A stretch of DNA of 64,000 nt from Christiangramia sp. GTDB taxonomy: Bacteria; Bacteroidota; Bacteroidia; Flavobacteriales; Flavobacteriaceae. Each line of letters begins with the position of its first letter. Position 1 is the stretch's first letter. The stretch lies in the NCBI RefSeq assembly GCF_029937855.1, contig NZ_JAPYPC010000010.1:1-64000 (forward strand). The letters are read 5' to 3'. The notes beneath the pieces were generated by a model that was not told the DNA's origin, searched no databases, and was given only the letters and a program-made list of their open reading frames with translations. Both the position numbers and the translations under genes were made by a program. Positions 19,801-27,642 of this stretch are shown here, in pieces.

Positions 19801-20082
19801 CTTCTCCTTATTGATCCGGGCAAGTTTCTTGTCTGCCTCACGCTGATCTATGATTTCAATAGCCTGGTCATAAGCCTGCTGAGGCAAACCGGGATTAAAG
19901 CTCTTTAAGGCCTGCTCCAATTTGCCCTTTAGAATGATCTCAGTCTTATCTTCCCTACCCAGAAGACCTTCTTTACCTAAGGTTTCATTTCTCCATGCGG
20001 TAGTAACGCACCAACCTAAATCTTCCAGGGTATCCTGGGTGGCCTGTTCTATTAAAGTGTCTTCTGAGTATTCGTAGCTCAT
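16888..20082 (-). CDS. hsdR: Type I restriction enzyme, R subunit (second system)
   Basis: A 1064-residue HsdR. The nuclease core is RRPDVIGFVNGIPLIFIELK (D149, E163, K165). The motor has HTQGSGKS near 297-304, SDEAHRTQ with DEAH at 408-411, and GFTGTPI soon after. Motif VI is ANRVYD-like (QTIARANRVYDD). The C-terminal helical region ends near MNKRQSMNY. It lies 3 bp after the upstream DUF262 gene and is translated with hsdM and hsdS from the same operon, so it should complete an active type I complex. Sequence and domain borders differ clearly from the HsdR at 422-3526. Confidence 0.94.
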   Translation of the reverse strand: MSYEYSEDTLIEQATQDTLEDLGWCVTTAWRNETLGKEGLLGREDKTEIILKGKLEQALKSFNPGLPQQAYDQAIEIIDQREADKKLARINKEKYELFKNGVPVSFTNDKNEVVKKKLKVFDFRDYHNNDFLAVRQFEIFGQHYNRRPDVIGFVNGIPLIFIELKAHHTDLRHAYDDNLKDYKEAIPELFHSNAFIILSNGTDSKVGTITSPYKYFLDWKRIEEEEEGLVSLDTMLKGTCAPHRFMDIFENFLLYDNAGGEVAKLMAKNHQYLGVNKVMENARNIDDLKGKLGVFWHTQGSGKSYSMVFLSEKIHRKFGGSYTFLIVLDRTELQNQIYDTFSGVGAVNNKNFIAGNKKGMTGREHLRELLAENHKYVFTLIHKFSIDPKQELEYPLITERKNIIVISDEAHRTQAGTYARNMRYHGIPNASYLGFTGTPIIKEEEEITKNIFGDYVSIYDFKRAIEDEATLPLLYLNRGEKLNIENPELDEQMAEVFENEDLDEDQKKKLEYLFKKDYPVLTAEPRLRTIAKDLVWHFNERGYQGKAMFVALDKPTAVRMFDYVKEYWPEYLLELEKRIQDCEDIQEERELRRKYQKVSETEVCVVVSGEQNEIDKFRKLGLDIGTHRQKMVERNLEKEFKDSENPFRLAIVCAMWITGFDAQCVSTVYLDKPIKGHTLMQTIARANRVYDDEKENGLIVDYGNVYKQLEKAYSVYGEGVKSQPDGVKNGSEKPVELVKEQEGELREAIEETENYLKELGFDLCSMMDVKPMEKIGLLNQATEKINLNETSRASFEVMARNVFRKYKSLFPDDVVKPYIKKYNAIDAIYSALNQKVKSADVSEIIKELQSIVSDSILVQENGMVQEEDVYVDLSSLDFDKLKQAFSRSKKKNSIVYNLQEAVEKKVQQMIQDNPLRLEFYDRYKEVIDEYNRGKSYEDTIKAFERLNEFIRDLDFEDKRAMRESVDQDTLAIFDLLKEGKKLGDQELKSIKKIAVETLATLKEEKLKIDRWRESRMLRSQIKTLIYEKLLYLPEDSYSDAEVGQRAADVYQHIYTMNKRQSMNY

Positions 20083-20085
20083 TTT

Positions 20086-22248
20086 TTATACCAATTCATT
20101 TACTTTTTCCTTGAGCTTTCCAATTGGGTTATCATCATTAGCATCCTTACACATGTACCATAACTGGCCGTTTCCGTATCCTCTAAAATTTCCTTTAGTA
20201 TTATAAAGAACAGTCTTCTCACCTTCACAAAGACGATCTATTACAGTCGGCTCATAATCTGCAATAAACCTTCCGTGCTTCCACATTTTAGGAATGAGAA
20301 TAGAATAAACTCTTAAAATATCAATCAATTCGGTAAATGGAGCTAAGTCCTTACAATTGGCTATTTCATCTGAATGAATTTCAAGAAACTCATCTTGTTT
20401 TTGCTTAAGGATTTCTGTTAGGTCTTCTTTATTATATTCATCGAAGAAACTTTTAAAAACTTTTTTCTTTGAGTCAAAGTCTCTGACAATTCTCCTCCAA
20501 TTACGAAAATCCCAATTACTATAGTAATATGGTGATACCTTATTCGCATACCATCCATAAAACAAGAGAATAGTATTTAAATCTGAAGATGGAGTAGATG
20601 AAGATCCGAATAAGGATCTAAATTTATCATTTACCTTTTCTAAGGACTTAAGTGTTAACTTCGAATCAAAATCCACAAGGTGAGTAATATTAATATTTTG
20701 CACTTGATACCCATTTAGATTCAATGGATGATCTTCAATCTTCCATATTGAACTTTCAAATTTAAATATGGTTTCTGAGTTCAGATTCTGTAAAAAATTA
20801 TGTCTCTTTTCTTCATCGTTGGTGTCATTTTGATTCCACACACCAAATTCCGCAGCATAAGTTATTCGTTCAATAATATTGTTAACTTTCCTATCATAAT
20901 TATTATATCTTAACCAATAAACTCTTACTAAACGGAAAACTTCTAATAAATCCCAATCATCCTGATTCTGCTTTTTAAATTGCAAGTATTCAAGAATAGA
21001 CCAGAAAAATACCATACGTCTCCTCTCTCGTGCCCTAAGATCATCCTGGGGATTAATAAACCAATTAGTTTCTGATCTAAACAATATTTCATTGATAAAA
21101 TCGAAACAGCTTTCTATCCACTCGCTATATTCAAAATAAGCAATGAATTCATCCTTTTTTAAATAAAGGTATTGGAGAGCTTCAAAATAGTCGTTGATAA
21201 TATCAAGTGACAAAAACTTTAGGAGCTTGGAACTTGGTATATTATCAGACACTTCTAAATATTCCCCTGATTCCAATTTTAAGCTTTGGAGTCCTGCTAT
21301 AGATTTTAAAAATTCATTAAATCCTTGGTCTGCACTATTTAACGAATTGGATTTATCCCTATGAATCCAAAAAAAATCTTGCCATTCTTCCCACTTCGCA
21401 CTCCATTTTAAAAGCTCTTTTTCATCATCTATACTTTCAAAAAACTTTGCTCGAACTGTTTCGTTTTCCTCAAGTTGCTTTCCTCTAGAATTCATGGTGA
21501 TGTATAATTCTTCACCTTGATCTGTTTTCTCAGTTTTAAAATGCCAGAATTTGACTTTATCTTTAAGAAATTCAAAGAATCCGGTTTCTTCATTTCGAAA
21601 ATGAAAATCAATTTTCCTAAAAGCTTTTAATACCGCCTGAACAGTAGGATCATTGGCGTATTCCTGAAGATACCAGGTTTTTAAATCAACCTCTTTAAAA
21701 TCGTCCAAGGTTGAAATATTACTTATTGAATCAATAATAAACCTGTGTGTTAAATTACGGACCCGATAATCAAAAGCAATTGTCTCTAATTCCTTATTAA
21801 ATCTAAACATTTGGATAAATTCATCCTTTTTATTTTCTTTTATCGATAAATAAAAGAGCATTAAAAATAATGTAGTTAACCGCTGTTGCCCGTCAATTAA
21901 ATATACGTCATGGTAGATTTCACTATCTGGAAATATGTCCATACGATAATTAGGTTCATAAGAGTATAAAAACCCAATATTCATTGGGTGGCTATCCTCC
22001 ATCTGACCAAGAAGTTCCTTTATTTTATCATACTCACCTTTCTGTGCAAGCTCACTTATTTTTTGTTGATTTTGAGATGTAGCTGAACTATTGCTTTTAG
22101 CTTCTTTAAGGTCATTGAAAAATATATCTAAGATTTCTCTATAGTTATGTCCCCACACATATTCACGTTGTATCTCAGGAACAAAAAAATTATAGTTATC
22201 GAAAAGTTCCTCAACAGAAACTTCTTTCATGAATTTATTAGTTTTCAT
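20086..22248 (-). CDS. DUF262 protein (ParB-like/GmrS-like), first of a pair as numbered left to right
   Basis: A 720-residue DUF262 protein. The family signatures are VPEIQREYVWG at 23-33 and LIDGQQRLTT at 118-126, the ParB-like nucleotide-binding core that in GmrS/SspE-type enzymes carries NTPase and sometimes nicking activity. A long Trp-rich helical region follows (KLEEWQDFFW-type segments). I see no C-terminal HNH (DUF1524) motif in it. It overlaps the preceding DUF262-DUF1524 gene by 11 bp and ends 3 bp before hsdR, so it is translationally coupled in both directions. It probably works with its neighbour as a split modification-dependent or phage-sensing nuclease. Confidence 0.85.
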   Translation of the reverse strand: MKTNKFMKEVSVEELFDNYNFFVPEIQREYVWGHNYREILDIFFNDLKEAKSNSSATSQNQQKISELAQKGEYDKIKELLGQMEDSHPMNIGFLYSYEPNYRMDIFPDSEIYHDVYLIDGQQRLTTLFLMLFYLSIKENKKDEFIQMFRFNKELETIAFDYRVRNLTHRFIIDSISNISTLDDFKEVDLKTWYLQEYANDPTVQAVLKAFRKIDFHFRNEETGFFEFLKDKVKFWHFKTEKTDQGEELYITMNSRGKQLEENETVRAKFFESIDDEKELLKWSAKWEEWQDFFWIHRDKSNSLNSADQGFNEFLKSIAGLQSLKLESGEYLEVSDNIPSSKLLKFLSLDIINDYFEALQYLYLKKDEFIAYFEYSEWIESCFDFINEILFRSETNWFINPQDDLRARERRRMVFFWSILEYLQFKKQNQDDWDLLEVFRLVRVYWLRYNNYDRKVNNIIERITYAAEFGVWNQNDTNDEEKRHNFLQNLNSETIFKFESSIWKIEDHPLNLNGYQVQNINITHLVDFDSKLTLKSLEKVNDKFRSLFGSSSTPSSDLNTILLFYGWYANKVSPYYYSNWDFRNWRRIVRDFDSKKKVFKSFFDEYNKEDLTEILKQKQDEFLEIHSDEIANCKDLAPFTELIDILRVYSILIPKMWKHGRFIADYEPTVIDRLCEGEKTVLYNTKGNFRGYGNGQLWYMCKDANDDNPIGKLKEKVNELV

Positions 22249-24040
22249 CCTGATCTAATACTTTAAAATAATTATACAATGTTTTCTTTATGTGTTCCTC
22301 ATTGGAAGCAATATCTTCTCTAGTCCAATGTTCTAAATCAAAACCATTTGATGAGCCGTCCTGAAAATAACGGGCAAAGACCTTTAAGGTGTGAGGCTGG
22401 ATATAATTCCCTTTATTGAAAAAATCTAATATTCTCTTTCTTTTATATGCATAGGGATTATTTCTGATGCTTCGGTTCAATGAATCATATAATAAAACTA
22501 AGTTTCCTATTGAGTGAATAGGAATATCTTCAATATATTCATCCAAAAACTCGTTAAGTTCTTCCTGATATAATGGATCATCATATTCGCTCTCGAATCG
22601 ATCAAGGATTTCATGATCCTTTAATTCTTCATCATACTTAACCAAGAAATTAATGAAACCTTCTATTTCCTCTTTCTTTTCAAATCCTTGTGGTTTTTGA
22701 GGAAAAATATGCTCAATATCATTTCCTTTTTTTGAAAAAGCATGACTTCGCAGTTTATCTTTATATTCTTTATTTCCTTCAATTATATCGAGCATTAGTA
22801 ATATTTGGACTAGAGTTTTATTATCACCTCCATACCAATTTTTATCAGATTTGAATAATTCATTCAGGGTGCTTTTACCGAAAATTTCCTGTTTTATCAA
22901 TCCTAAAAGATGAAGTTTAAAAGCTTTTCTCGAATCAGAATTATTAATCCAAGTATCCCAGACCTCGTTAAAACTAAATTCACTTCGGTTGCTTTTTTGA
23001 GCGAATAAAAAACCTAAGTAATGATAAAGTTCTTTATCATAATACCAATCCTTTAGAGTTTCATGCAACCTGTTTAATTTCTTATAAAGCTCTAAAGCAT
23101 TTTCGTAATTCTCTATAAACTCAAGTGTCAAAGCATCATGACCTTCACTTTCCGCCAATAGAGTTAATAGTCGATTTATTGGATATTTATCTTTATTAAA
23201 AACTATATCTCCAGACCATTTAATAGCTAACCATGGATCAAAATATTCCCTGACATTAGGATCACTCCACCACTGATTTATCTCATCTAATTGCCAACCT
23301 ATTCTTACTCTTCGCTCATTTATACGTACAATCGATTTTAAATCATTTTCTCTACGACTTTCCTCGTTTGTTACCCTAGTGATTAAAATAGCTCTAACAA
23401 GATCGGCACCATCCAGGTAAATTCTTTTTGAATTTAAATTTCCAAAAATTCTTTCTTCATTATCTCCTTCAATATAATTCGTGATAAATTTTACGTGATG
23501 TAAAAGCTTTTCAACAAATTCCTGCTTATCCTCTCTATCCACGAACCAATCAAAAACAGCTATAGCTGCCTGATGGATAAAATATATGTCCTGATGATCA
23601 TAATCAGGATGATCTGAAATTAATTTTTCCCAATTCTTATATTCACCTTGATATAATTCCTGTCCATCAGTTATGAACTTATCTATAAACTCATTAGTTT
23701 TTTCTCGAATTGAGTTTTTTGGAAATTTCACTTTCCTTCTAACTAAATCTTTTCGCCCTAAGCAAGATAAAATTATAGTCATTGTGGTTAATCTTTGTTG
23801 ACCATCCACAACATTAAAAAAGTCAGATTTAGGAACTACTGTAATATTTTGGACACAATAGAATTTTCCTGTAGTTGGTACAAACCTATCAATATCTTCG
23901 AGCAGTTTTTTTACTTGCTTAGTAGTCCATTTATAACCTCGTTGATAAAAAGGTATATTATAATAGCTTTTTTCATGGTCTACTAAAAAGCCTGCATCTT
24001 GAGAAAAGATAGCTTTGACATTATGTAATAATTCACTCAT
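22238..24040 (-). CDS. DUF262-DUF1524 protein (GmrSD-like)
   Basis: A 600-residue protein with an N-terminal DUF262 domain (IPFYQRGYKWT at 29-39, VVDGQQRLTT at 78-86) and a C-terminal DUF1524 His-Me finger nuclease (NDIEHIFPQ with H444, then SIGNLVLL and an N-R-S-I-R segment about 95 residues later). The same domain pair makes up GmrSD type IV restriction enzymes and SspE. It starts 46 bp after hsdS and overlaps the second DUF262 gene, which lacks the HNH motif. The key His and the following Asn are visible, so I expect an active nuclease. Confidence 0.87.
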   Translation of the reverse strand: MSELLHNVKAIFSQDAGFLVDHEKSYYNIPFYQRGYKWTTKQVKKLLEDIDRFVPTTGKFYCVQNITVVPKSDFFNVVDGQQRLTTMTIILSCLGRKDLVRRKVKFPKNSIREKTNEFIDKFITDGQELYQGEYKNWEKLISDHPDYDHQDIYFIHQAAIAVFDWFVDREDKQEFVEKLLHHVKFITNYIEGDNEERIFGNLNSKRIYLDGADLVRAILITRVTNEESRRENDLKSIVRINERRVRIGWQLDEINQWWSDPNVREYFDPWLAIKWSGDIVFNKDKYPINRLLTLLAESEGHDALTLEFIENYENALELYKKLNRLHETLKDWYYDKELYHYLGFLFAQKSNRSEFSFNEVWDTWINNSDSRKAFKLHLLGLIKQEIFGKSTLNELFKSDKNWYGGDNKTLVQILLMLDIIEGNKEYKDKLRSHAFSKKGNDIEHIFPQKPQGFEKKEEIEGFINFLVKYDEELKDHEILDRFESEYDDPLYQEELNEFLDEYIEDIPIHSIGNLVLLYDSLNRSIRNNPYAYKRKRILDFFNKGNYIQPHTLKVFARYFQDGSSNGFDLEHWTREDIASNEEHIKKTLYNYFKVLDQDEN

Positions 24041-24085
24041 TGGTTAGTTTTTCGGGTTTAATTGTAATCTTATTCAAACTATAGG

Positions 24086-25234
24086 CTACTCTTTAATTTC
24101 TTGCAGGTCCAAATTCTCCACATCGATCATCCCAGTCATTAACCTGGGTAATAAAATATCACGGGCTTCTTTTAGAAGTTGGTTTTGCTTTTTCAGGTTT
24201 CTAACTAGATCGAAGAACTTTTGTATTTCTATTTCGAATTTGTCGATTACTATAGAAGATGGTTTTATAGCATTTTTCAAGTAGGCCGCTTTTCGACTCA
24301 AGCCTGGAACTGCTGCATCATTGTTAACAAAACTTTCTCCCTTCAAATAAAAATAGCAATAGTACAAGCTAAGCTCTGAAGTAACATAATAAACAGTATC
24401 AATGGCATAAAAACTGTCATCAGCCCAGAAAACTGAACCAACATTTCCTTTCCTGCCGACTATTACTCCAGGTCCATTTATTAAAAACTCATTATGTGAC
24501 CCAACAATTCCTGAAGAACCATAAACCGAATAGTAACCTTGAATTCTATTAGATGCTTTTAATGCCTTTCCATAATTTAAGGTTAATACATCTTCCAATT
24601 TCACTTTTTTCCACCCCTCCGGCAAACCGGTTTCTTTATCGATCTCGACCGACTCATGACCCGGGAATTTCATGCTTACAAACCACTCTTCATAGGTAAG
24701 CTGAGCCTTTTCCTCCAGCAGTTTGATGCGCTTTAAATTATTTTCGATCAGGTCATCATAAGCTGTAAGTATGGAGGCGATTTTTTGCTGAGTTGATTTT
24801 GGCGGAATTGTAACTTTTATACTTTTAAATGCTCCATGATTTAAATCTGGTTGCGCTGAACCCGTAGCTAGTACTTTAGCTAACTCTCTTACAGGTTCAG
24901 AATTCAGTAAATGATATAAAAAAACTGAATCAATTTTTTCATTAGGGGTAACCCTAAAACAGTTATTATAAACCACACCCTTTCGGCCTATAAAAGCATA
25001 ACCCACCTGACCAGTTCTACTGTAAATAATTTCATGTGGTTCTACCAAAAATTGAGAGGGAATGGATCTCTTTACGAACAAAGTTTCAGTACCATTCAAT
25101 AAATCAGATATTTTCAACAAAGGAAATTCAGTTCTAGTTTCTGAAATGTGATGATTACTTTTTTTATTAACCGCAAATCCTTGTCTTAAAGAGACTAGTT
25201 CTCCCATATTATATTCCTTCCAACTACCTGTCAT
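24086..25234 (-). CDS. hsdS: Type I restriction enzyme specificity subunit
   Basis: A 382-residue HsdS, which reads the bipartite DNA target for HsdM and HsdR. Target-recognition domain 1 covers about 1-140. The central conserved helix begins IPPKSTQQKIASILTAYDDL and runs to LTYEEWFVSMKFPGH near 195. Domain 2 runs from LPEGWKKVKLEDVL near 204 to about 345, and the second conserved helix with LLKEARDILLPRLMTG closes the protein. Its ATG overlaps the hsdM stop in a four-base ATGA (25231-25234), showing translational coupling. The target sequence cannot be predicted from the sequence alone. Confidence 0.93.
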   Translation of the reverse strand: MTGSWKEYNMGELVSLRQGFAVNKKSNHHISETRTEFPLLKISDLLNGTETLFVKRSIPSQFLVEPHEIIYSRTGQVGYAFIGRKGVVYNNCFRVTPNEKIDSVFLYHLLNSEPVRELAKVLATGSAQPDLNHGAFKSIKVTIPPKSTQQKIASILTAYDDLIENNLKRIKLLEEKAQLTYEEWFVSMKFPGHESVEIDKETGLPEGWKKVKLEDVLTLNYGKALKASNRIQGYYSVYGSSGIVGSHNEFLINGPGVIVGRKGNVGSVFWADDSFYAIDTVYYVTSELSLYYCYFYLKGESFVNNDAAVPGLSRKAAYLKNAIKPSSIVIDKFEIEIQKFFDLVRNLKKQNQLLKEARDILLPRLMTGMIDVENLDLQEIKE

Positions 25235-26811
25235 ATTTTAGTGGATTGAATCTTATTCATCAATTTGTGAGCCTCATTATTTAACTGAGCCAATTCTGTA
25301 TTGATCTCTGAAATTCGTCCCAGGTAATCGAATTCATGATCTATTTCAATACTTACGCCAACATACCGGCCGGGAGTTAGACTATAATCCTGCTCTCTTA
25401 CTTCTTCTAGGTCTACTATTTTGCACAGGCCTTCCAAATCTTCATAATTCCCTTCTGGGAAATGTTCTTTAAACCATTTGTTATCTTCACTAATTACAGG
25501 TTGTCCTCCACGATACATCTGGATGATGGCGGTTAAACCTTCCATCTGGTCTGGACTAAAATCGTTCACCGTACTGCTTACTTTTCGATACACATTACGC
25601 GCATCGATCATCAGGATCTTATCTTTATTTCCCTTCTTCTTGCCTTTATCAAAGAACCATAAGTGGCAGGGTAATGACCTGGTGTAAAAGAAGTTGTTCC
25701 CAACCGCCACGATACAATCCACATCCCCACTTTCCACCAGCTGTTCACGAATGCGTTTTTCAGCATGTCCGGCATCGGTAGCCGAAGAAGCCATAACAAA
25801 ACCTGCTCTTCCGTTTTTATTCAAATACGAATGGAAATACTGTATCCAGAGATAGTTTCCGTTAGAGATCGTTCCTTTTCCGGTTAATGGTGGTCCAAAA
25901 GGCAAACGCTTATCTTCTGTCAGGAACTTATTCTTGGCATCGATCTTATCCATATTAAACGGCGGATTGGCCATTACGAAATCACACTTCCCAACTAGTT
26001 GATGCGGGTCGCTGTAATAAGAATTCTCGTTAATGATCTTGCCTTCAATCCCGTGAATAGCAAGGTTCATTTTAGCCAGTTTGGTGTTATTGCTTTTATA
26101 TTCGGTCCCGTAAACCGTGATCGCCTCGTTCACATTCCGGTTCTCATGATCCTGGATAAAATGCGCAGACTGTACAAACATCCCACCCGAACCACAGGCA
26201 GGATCATGTATAATCCCATGATCTGGCTGAATAAAATTCACAATAAGGTTTACCAGTGATGGAGGCGTAAAGAATTCACCACCTTCCTGTGCACCGGCGC
26301 CCTGCATGGAAAATTTCATAAGGAAGAATTCATAGATCCTTCCAAACACATCCCCGGATGCTTTTTTTACAGCATCAGAATTAAATGTCCGGACCAGGGA
26401 ACGAAGTAAAGCCTCGTCCATTTCCTGGTAATTTTTCGGAAGAATCCCGGCAAGATCAGGATATTCAGCTTCCACCAGTTTCATGGCTTCATTTACCTTT
26501 TCAGCAATATTCACATCGCTGGGAAGATTAGCCAGGTAATCATATTGTGCTTTTTCAGGCAGCCTTATTGCACCGGCACCCAAAAAATCTTCCTTGGTAG
26601 CTTCCCGCTTTTTACCTGTTCTGGGATTTACAGATAATTTATTTTCTATGTAGATCTTTGCCTCTTCATAACGGTTCTGTGCAAAACGAAGCAGAACCAG
26701 CCCCAATAAAGGATCTTTATATTCGGCAGCAGTCAATTTTGAATTTGCTCGAAGATCATCTGCAGCATCCCAAAGTTGCTTTTCAAGATCTTTGAGTTGT
26801 TCGTAAGTCAT
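25231..26811 (-). CDS. hsdM: Type I restriction N6-adenine methyltransferase subunit
   Basis: A 526-residue HsdM, first gene of the eight-gene operon. It has the N-terminal HsdM helical domain (EKQLWDAADDLRANSKL), the segment GGEFFTPPSLVNLIV before the methylase core, AdoMet motif I DPACGSGGMF at 203-212 and catalytic motif IV NPPF at 282-285, which defines adenine-N6 methylation. The C-terminal tail has the DYSLTPGRYVG segment usual in this family. It protects host DNA and forms the core of the restriction complex with HsdS. Start MTYEQLKDLE fits the family. Confidence 0.95.
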   Translation of the reverse strand: MTYEQLKDLEKQLWDAADDLRANSKLTAAEYKDPLLGLVLLRFAQNRYEEAKIYIENKLSVNPRTGKKREATKEDFLGAGAIRLPEKAQYDYLANLPSDVNIAEKVNEAMKLVEAEYPDLAGILPKNYQEMDEALLRSLVRTFNSDAVKKASGDVFGRIYEFFLMKFSMQGAGAQEGGEFFTPPSLVNLIVNFIQPDHGIIHDPACGSGGMFVQSAHFIQDHENRNVNEAITVYGTEYKSNNTKLAKMNLAIHGIEGKIINENSYYSDPHQLVGKCDFVMANPPFNMDKIDAKNKFLTEDKRLPFGPPLTGKGTISNGNYLWIQYFHSYLNKNGRAGFVMASSATDAGHAEKRIREQLVESGDVDCIVAVGNNFFYTRSLPCHLWFFDKGKKKGNKDKILMIDARNVYRKVSSTVNDFSPDQMEGLTAIIQMYRGGQPVISEDNKWFKEHFPEGNYEDLEGLCKIVDLEEVREQDYSLTPGRYVGVSIEIDHEFDYLGRISEINTELAQLNNEAHKLMNKIQSTKI

Positions 26812-26850
26812 ATAGGTAAATAGGTTATTATCGGTTTCGAGGCTTCATTA

Positions 26851-26882
26851 AATCTTCCGGAAGTAGGGTAGGTTGGAAGATT
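26851..26882. promoter_or_regulatory. Inverted repeat upstream of hsdM, possible operator or leader hairpin
   Basis: AATCTTCC (26851-26858) and GGAAGATT (26875-26882) form an 8-bp inverted repeat with a 16-bp centre, 40 bp upstream of the hsdM start. A second hairpin, AAAAAGGG/CCCTTTTT, lies at 26923-26943. Either could control the operon; no regulator gene is directly attached to it. Confidence 0.35.
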
Positions 26883-26987
26883 AAATGACAGCGGAGTAAA
26901 TCTAAAGATTTTCTTAAAGAAGAAAAAGGGGTTTTCCCTTTTTGAAAAAATAAAACCATAAGAAATCCTATTTTCCGTCAAAACTCT

Positions 26988-27053
26988 GCATCTCCTTGAA
27001 TTTATTTCAGGGTCTCAGGAGCAGATGCTGAATCAAGTTCAGCATGATGGTAA
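26988..27053. repeat. REP-like two-hairpin repeat, copy A
   Basis: Contains CTTGAATTTATTTCAGGGTC followed by GATGCTGAATCAAGTTCAGCAT. The two short stems (CTTGAA/TTTCAGG and ATGCTGAA/TTCAGCAT) and the outer GCATC/GATG-type ends match copies B (54870-54930) and C (58636-58693). It lies between the hsdM operon and the 27063 gene. Confidence 0.7.
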
Positions 27054-27062
27054 AAGGATTTT

Positions 27063-27353
27063 TTATTCTTCAAAATCATCTAATTCTTTTTGGGTGATAT
27101 TATTGATATTTGCAAAGCTGTTCATGGTATCTTCCAGATTATCATGTAGCTCCAATAGCAAATTCAGATTTTGATCTTTGGTTCCTCGGAACATTTCCTT
27201 ATCGAACTGAAACTGGTCATCTTTTTCAAAAATTTCATTGATCTCTTCCATTTCCCCGGTCATACCCACATTGATGATTCGGGTAAGCAATTCCTGATGA
27301 AAACTGATAAGTTCCTTATAGGTCATGATTAGTTTTTCTCTGTATACTTCCAT
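27063..27353 (-). CDS. Small acidic hypothetical protein
   Basis: About 96 residues from the ATG at 27353 (MEVYREKLIMTYKELISFHQ); an alternative start is the ATG at 27326 (MTYKELISF). The frame remains open upstream to 27440, but that part looks like non-coding sequence. The protein is helical and acidic, with LLTRIINVGMTGEMEEINEI and a Leu-rich LNLLLELHDNLEDTM region, and no signal peptide. I do not recognise it. It stands alone, between a REP-like repeat and an upstream region carrying a GCGACA-N5-TGTCGC palindrome. Confidence 0.5.
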   Translation of the reverse strand: MEVYREKLIMTYKELISFHQELLTRIINVGMTGEMEEINEIFEKDDQFQFDKEMFRGTKDQNLNLLLELHDNLEDTMNSFANINNITQKELDDFEE

Positions 27354-27578
27354 AAAATTAAATTTTGATAATTTTCCAATCCACTTCTCCAATTTCAGTA
27401 AGTTTTCCTGAATAAATATCCAATTTTGCCGGAAAGACATCGGGAATAGAAATGTTTAACCGAATTTCATAACCTCCAAAAACCCCTTCCTTCAAATGTT
27501 CTGAATTCGAATTACGAATTATAGAATTCAAGCTTCCTCATATTGATTTTTGTTATTATACAAGTTTATGATAGAGCG

Positions 27579-27595
27579 GCGACATTCGGTGTCGC
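27579..27595. promoter_or_regulatory. Palindrome GCGACA-N5-TGTCGC
   Basis: A perfect 6-bp inverted repeat around TTCGG lies between the end of the 27643 gene and the start of the small protein at 27353. It could be a hairpin with a stable UUCG-type loop (terminator-like but lacking a T tract) or an operator. It shares the CGACA-N5-TGTCG core with the repeat at 6152-6168. Confidence 0.3.
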
Positions 27596-27642
27596 AAATA
27601 CCCGTTATATTCAAATTGAAATTTTAATTTGATTGCAGTAAC

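Noticed and set aside
26923-26943. AAAAAGGG/CCCTTTTT hairpin upstream of hsdM as a terminator
   Set aside because: It lies in the leader of hsdM and no gene ends near it on either strand at a fitting distance, so a terminator role is not supported.
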